Of a stretch of 64,000 nt of DNA, positions 59,735-64,000 are shown piece by piece. The translations under genes and the position numbers were made by a program. The notes under the pieces were generated by a model, which was given only the letters and a program-made list of their open reading frames with translations, was not told the origin of the DNA and did not search any database. The number at the start of each line of letters is the position of its first letter. The first letter of the stretch is position 1. Origin of the DNA: Dysidea avara (lineage: Eukaryota > Porifera > Demospongiae > Dictyoceratida > Dysideidae); contig NC_089281.1 of the NCBI RefSeq assembly GCF_963678975.1, positions 11,895,818 through 11,959,817 of the forward strand, given 5' to 3'.

Positions 59735-60839
59735 CTAAATATACACTTCGTTATCAATATTATTTTCATACCTTGTGTCCAAGCTAGTAGGTTTTGACAA
59801 ACCAAGTATGGCTTCGTATATACTACTTAAACACACGTAAATTAGTGTGGTCCCAAGCATACAAATAGGTGTGGCTCATGACAGAAGCTGCCGTCTAGTC
59901 TACCGTAAGACTAGACTAGAACTCTTACTCAGTTAGTGGGTGTGGCTCCACATAAACTTGCAGACAGCAACAGACATGGATCCATGCATAGCCATGGATA
60001 AATTGGTGACAGAAACACATGATCCTGATAAGTGGGCATGGCCCACAAAGAAATTGGGCTGCAATAGGACCTGGATAAAGCAGGTCAGACCTAGATGACC
60101 CAACCTAATTTCAATCATGAAAGCAACCTGACCAGACTGATGCATGCAGTGACTGAATCCATAAGATAACACAAAAAGGATTGTACAACATACACACTTC
60201 GTCCTTCTGTCAGTTTATACCACGTACAACCTCACGTGTAACAATGCACTGCCAATTTTTCTGTGAGCATTTCGCCAAATTAAATTTTCACCAAATACAA
60301 TTTTATAGCCAACCATATTAGTTTCACCAATATTTGTTGTTATATAGTATTTGCTGCAAAGAAGTTTTAAAACATTTTACTGCAGCAGCAGCAAAGTTAC
60401 CCATACAACCATACATATACATTGATGATACGCATGGCTTCTGTTTGTTTTATATAGTCATACTAACTAGAGATAGTAACTTCAAGTTGATGTTTAAGCA
60501 GGTATATTATTAAAATAATAAAATTTCAAAAATTTTAGAGATGAGTAAGTACTAATTTTAGCGAACTACATTCCATAATCAAAATGTGTTCCATAATTGG
60601 AAGACTACATTTATTATCAAAATTCAATCCTTTTGAGCATCATCTTGTATGCCTATAGTAAAGCAATGCAGAACTTTCTGGCCTTGAAAACTTTCTGCAT
60701 TGTATAGTTAAAATGTAATTAGTAAAAATGGTTCCAAGTTTGAGACTGCTTATGTATTGCCAAAAATTGTAATTCTGGCTACTTGAAAGTTGCCAAAGGT
60801 ACTATAGAATCTTTTAGATACAAGAAGTTGTAATTTTTG

Positions 60840-62010
60840 TGTGATATAGGATATTTTCCTATCACGATTATTGCACACAATATATCATGATTACGATATA
60901 TATCACGATATACAACTCATCCCTCAGCTTGTGTATTTACACTGATGACACTTGTAGCACTGATGTACTAGAAGTACAATGCGATATGTGACACTTTTAT
61001 GCCTCAGATCAAAGGAATTCCAGGGGATACATTTGCCATGTATACCTCAACACAGGGAGACATCTAAACGTACACTGGTGTACATTGAAATGTATCCCAG
61101 GAAAGTGGTTGCACTTCTAAAAGAGCAAGCCACTTTCATCAAAGCAAGTATATGGCCTTGATGTGGATGAGGTAGTGGTACCACCGTCTGTTTGTTTTAT
61201 ACAAGCTCAGACTGAAATCGATTGTGGGAATAAATCAATGCTCACGTGATGGTTACCACAAATTGAAGTGTTGCCAGAAGCAGCAGTCAAATGAAAGCGT
61301 TTGGTATCCTTGCCGTTCTACAAATTGGAAAATGTTACTTAAAGGTGAGAACTAGTCTTACAGTGCATTCCCAAGCATTTCGACACGCCCACATTATGTA
61401 CGACACAAGTTAACTGCTCTATAATGAAACTTACCCCTTTAGGTTTTTAGTATACGTTGTGATTAGTCTTTAAACAACACGAAAGCATTAAAACACTTGT
61501 AACTTCCTGGAAATTTGCCCTGTTTGACTTTCCATGATATCCATAGGACTCCTCTGTTTATTGTAACAATCGTAGCTACAACGTTACTTGCTGCCTAACC
61601 ATAATCGAATCTTTCAGGCGTGGATATATAACAAATCCAGTGATTCCACTCGTATTGGCATTAAGGCTATCAGCCTTAATGGAAGTGTTACATATTAACT
61701 GTAACATGGACACTCGTGATTTTCCTGAAATGTATGCCCGCAGTCCTCGGGCTGCTCCATCAGACTTTGGGCATACATTTCTGGCAAATCACTCATGCCC
61801 ATGTTACAACTATAAAATGATACATGACTAGCATACAACATTGCATACTCTTTTATTAAAAAAAGTACAGTGTACAATGACATCTTTGGTATATTTTCTC
61901 TAATTATTGCTAAAATCTATACCTAGGCTTATATCACAATATAAAGTCATATCACAATATAAAACATTTATCATGATATATATATCGATATATATCACGT
62001 ATCACACATC
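60840..62010. repeat. AT-rich stretch with TATATCACGATAT palindromes at both sides
   Basis: Clusters of ATATATCACGATATA and TATCATGATATATATCG words at about 60855-60910 and 61930-61995 bracket about 1 kb. The right edge in reverse complement starts CTAGTGATGTGTGATACGTGATA, reminiscent of hAT-type ends. No coding region was recognised inside, but the palindrome at 61699-61810 is nested here. Confidence 0.4.
61699..61810. repeat. Palindrome with a CCCGCAGTCCTCGGGC centre
   Basis: The left arm AACTGTAACATGGACACTCG, then TGATTTTCCTGAAATGTATG, pairs with CATACATTTCTGGCAAATCA, then CTCATGCCCATGTTACA. The GC-rich centre includes CCCGCAGTCCTCGGGC. It shares sequence and design with 63686-63790. Both strands are open for about 60 codons, an effect of the palindrome. 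Confidence 0.8.
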
Positions 62011-62466
62011 ACTAGTTCCAAGCAATAATAAGCAGTGAAACAGAACTATGTGGGAAAATCACTATTTTGTGCTTAAAACTTATTTCATTTTTAAAAGTAA
62101 TGATTTTTAAATATGCACACAATTTATGTTCACTTTTTCTGTTATAGCATATAGCTATGATGTGCATGTTGGACTGTTCTATTAGAATACTATACATGCA
62201 ATGGTGTACAACTGTTGCCAGGGCCTGATGTCTATGTGGAACAATAGCATACCTTAGTATGCAAAGCATGTCAAACTTGTGGGCATGTCCACTTAGGAAA
62301 TGTTTTATATCCGGCCCTCTGAAATTGAATCTGGGAACAGAATACTATTGTTTGACTGCTGTCTCAATATTGATGTTTACTAAATGCATGCCACTCCCCC
62401 AGGAAATTTTCTCTCTGAAATTGAATTTGAGAGTGATTTCAGCAGTTTATTAGATTTATATATATA

Positions 62467-62590
62467 TTATAGTTATAACACGCTTACGAGGGATATGACT
62501 TAAATATACACACGATTCACGAGAGCGCGCAGCGCTCGAGTGAGAGTGCGTATATTTAGTCATATCCCGAGTAATCGTGTTATAACTGTT
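62467..62590. repeat. Palindrome with a GCGCGCAGCGCTCGAG centre
   Basis: AGTTATAACACGCTTACGAG, then GGATATGACTTAAATATACAC, on the left faces GTATATTTAGTCATATCCCG, then AGTAATCGTGTTATAACT, on the right. The centre is AGAGCGCGCAGCGCTCGAGTGAGAG. Arms are about 45 bp with few mismatches. Confidence 0.8.
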
Positions 62591-62899
62591 ATATTCTACA
62601 CCTCACTAGATGAAAACGATTTTAGATAGTAAGTTATAGTGAAACAGCACCTCCTGGAAATGGAAATCAATAGAAATTCTTGATGGATCAGACGTTTTAC
62701 ACTTTTAACGGTGCCATGCCCACATAGTCGCGATTAGTGAGTTATCCACGAAGGAGACAAGAGTTCATTGAAACTTGTTCCTGAGGTGAATAATTGTTGC
62801 TTGATTTAGGCGCTTGTTATTAGAGACTTGTTTACCGTTTAGATAAGGATTTCGCGGAATGTGTGAAGTTACACCATATATGGTAAACGTAGCCACAAA

Positions 62900-63012
62900 G
62901 CGTGGTATATCAGTTATATACCACAGTTTGCTGTGGTATATCAGTTATATACCACAGCGCGGCACTTTTGATCTCAACCACAGGTGTGGTATATATATAT
63001 ATACCACTTTAG
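62900..63012. repeat. Tandem short palindromes GTGGTATATCAGTTATATACCAC
   Basis: The 23-bp near-palindrome occurs twice (about 62902-62924 and 62932-62955), followed by a third relaxed version GTGGTATATATATATATACCAC at 62987-63008. No coding or RNA gene is recognised. Confidence 0.75.
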
Positions 63013-63685
63013 CGTGGGCGTTCAAAGGCGCCGCTCGGTGTTTAACTCACATATTTCCCGGGCAATATCATGTGAAAGCGGTTTGCCAATGACTTTGATA
63101 CCCAGCCAGTTCAAAGAATCGGTGCGCTTTGACTCATTATATTGAGTGACATAGAGCTTTGTATTGTGGGACTCGTTTTTGTAGTAGTTGCTAAGCTTAG
63201 CACATTTGTTAAGATAGGGTAGTTGGTTGTTACTAAAGGTTAATGAAGGCATTAAATAATTGTTTGGGTGATTGTGGATGCGTATTTCTACCCACCGCGT
63301 ATCAGCCTTTGAACAGACCACGGAACAGCAAAGCTACTACTACTACGTTGAAATAGGTTAGTCACTTACAGTCCTAAGTACCTAACTTAATATAATAACT
63401 TACTTACTGTCCCAATAGCGAAGTTAGTTGGCTTAACTTAGTACAAAAATGATAACAATATAAACTCCATCCCACAATCGCAAGTTTTCTAACATTGTGT
63501 GTTGAAGCATAGTAACATATTAATGATGTTTTAACGTATGGAGAATGTTTTGATGGCTATTAGCCCACGCTATTAAAACCACGATCGATCTTCAGATGCT
63601 ACTGTATAAAACAAATGGGATGAGTTCTCATTAGTTCTTTCACCTATTAGGTGAGTGCGCCCCAAGTGATATATATCACTTGTAC

Positions 63686-63790
63686 CATGGCTGCTTGGGA
63701 TTTTGCTGACATATACACCCGCAGCCCTCGGGCCTGCGGCCCTTGGGCTTTGGGTGTATATATCAGCAAAATCCCTCGCAGCCATGGTAT
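63686..63790. repeat. Palindrome related to 61699-61810
   Basis: ACCATGGCTGCTTGGGATTT, then TGCTGACATATACACCC, faces GGGTGTATATATCAGCAAAA, then TCCCTCGCAGCCATGGT, around a centre with CCCGCAGCCCTCGGGC and GCCTGCGGCCCTTGGGC. Aligned with 61699-61810, the arms share GATTTT.CTGA.AT.TA..CCCGCAG, so the two are copies of one family. Confidence 0.82.
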
Positions 63791-64000
63791 AACTATTACA
63801 TACTACCTCTTATTCTCATTAATGCATTCCAAGCATTCTCAGAAATCGTTTGATTTCTTTGATGAAACTGTGTGATCTCCTCTCCTTTAATATAGCGACA
63901 CTTCACAGGATCGATAGTGGGTTTTAGTTTTTGTAAAGTGAGCCAAGGCATAGATCATGGACTTGGGGAAGAAGATAGTTCATTGTTTTACTGAATGAAG

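Noticed and set aside
63022..63321. 99-residue minus-strand ORF near the right end
   Set aside because: Composition is plausible but there is no recognisable motif. It starts within a repeat-rich area with palindromes and no neighbouring exon could be chained to it.
61640..63875. Paired ORFs on both strands (about 60-75 codons) at 61640-61883 and 63573-63875
   Set aside because: They mirror each other because the DNA is palindromic. The shared residues come from the repeat, not from protein selection.

Overview
This is a window of an animal nuclear genome, AT-rich and densely packed with split genes. Introns are numerous and some are very short (47 bp at 4452-4498, 52 bp in WRAP73), and gene starts often lie about 30-140 bp apart on opposite strands. 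The gene content is metazoan (CPSF2, MUS81 with an EME1-like motif, ACTR10, WRAP73, TTC9, sacsin). A phosphonate aminotransferase and the compact architecture suggest an early-branching marine animal. A demosponge is my best guess, but that is inference. No bacterial operon, CRISPR array or virus is visible.

Layout. 1-10 kb: a repeat-rich block. Two inverted copies of a ~650 bp repeat, each followed by a 31-bp minisatellite array, flank the last four exons of a PUM3/Puf-A-like gene (+). 10.15-29.78 kb: MUS81 (-), reconstructed as about 20 exons whose phases agree, with a much longer middle region than human MUS81. Its introns hold several non-autonomous transposons, including a TRIM-type LTR element and a piggyBac-type MITE. 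29.81-42.79 kb: CPSF2 (+), 21 exons, complete. 43.81-44.52 kb: a secreted cysteine-rich IGFBP-N-like protein (-). 45.44-46.23 kb: a TTC9-family TPR protein (-). 46.33-47.86 kb: a PhnW-like 2-aminoethylphosphonate transaminase with a likely mitochondrial presequence (+). 48.09-52.60 kb: a START-domain protein (-). 52.73-55.21 kb: ACTR10/Arp11 (-). 55.31-56.66 kb: WRAP73 (+). 56.77-57.03 kb: an 87-residue orphan (-). 57.17-58.75 kb: the first coding exons of a sacsin-like gene (+). 58.8-64 kb: no coding exon recognised, but many palindromic and TIR elements.

How the parts relate. Four divergent pairs (MUS81/CPSF2, TTC9/PhnW, ACTR10/WRAP73, orphan/sacsin) probably share bidirectional promoters. 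MUS81 acts in DNA repair, CPSF2 in mRNA 3'-end formation, ACTR10 in dynactin and WRAP73 at the centrosome, so pairing appears to reflect compactness more than shared pathway, except perhaps ACTR10/WRAP73. Exon coordinates were derived by hand from reading frame, GT/AG signals and remembered family sequences. No alignment or transcript data were available.
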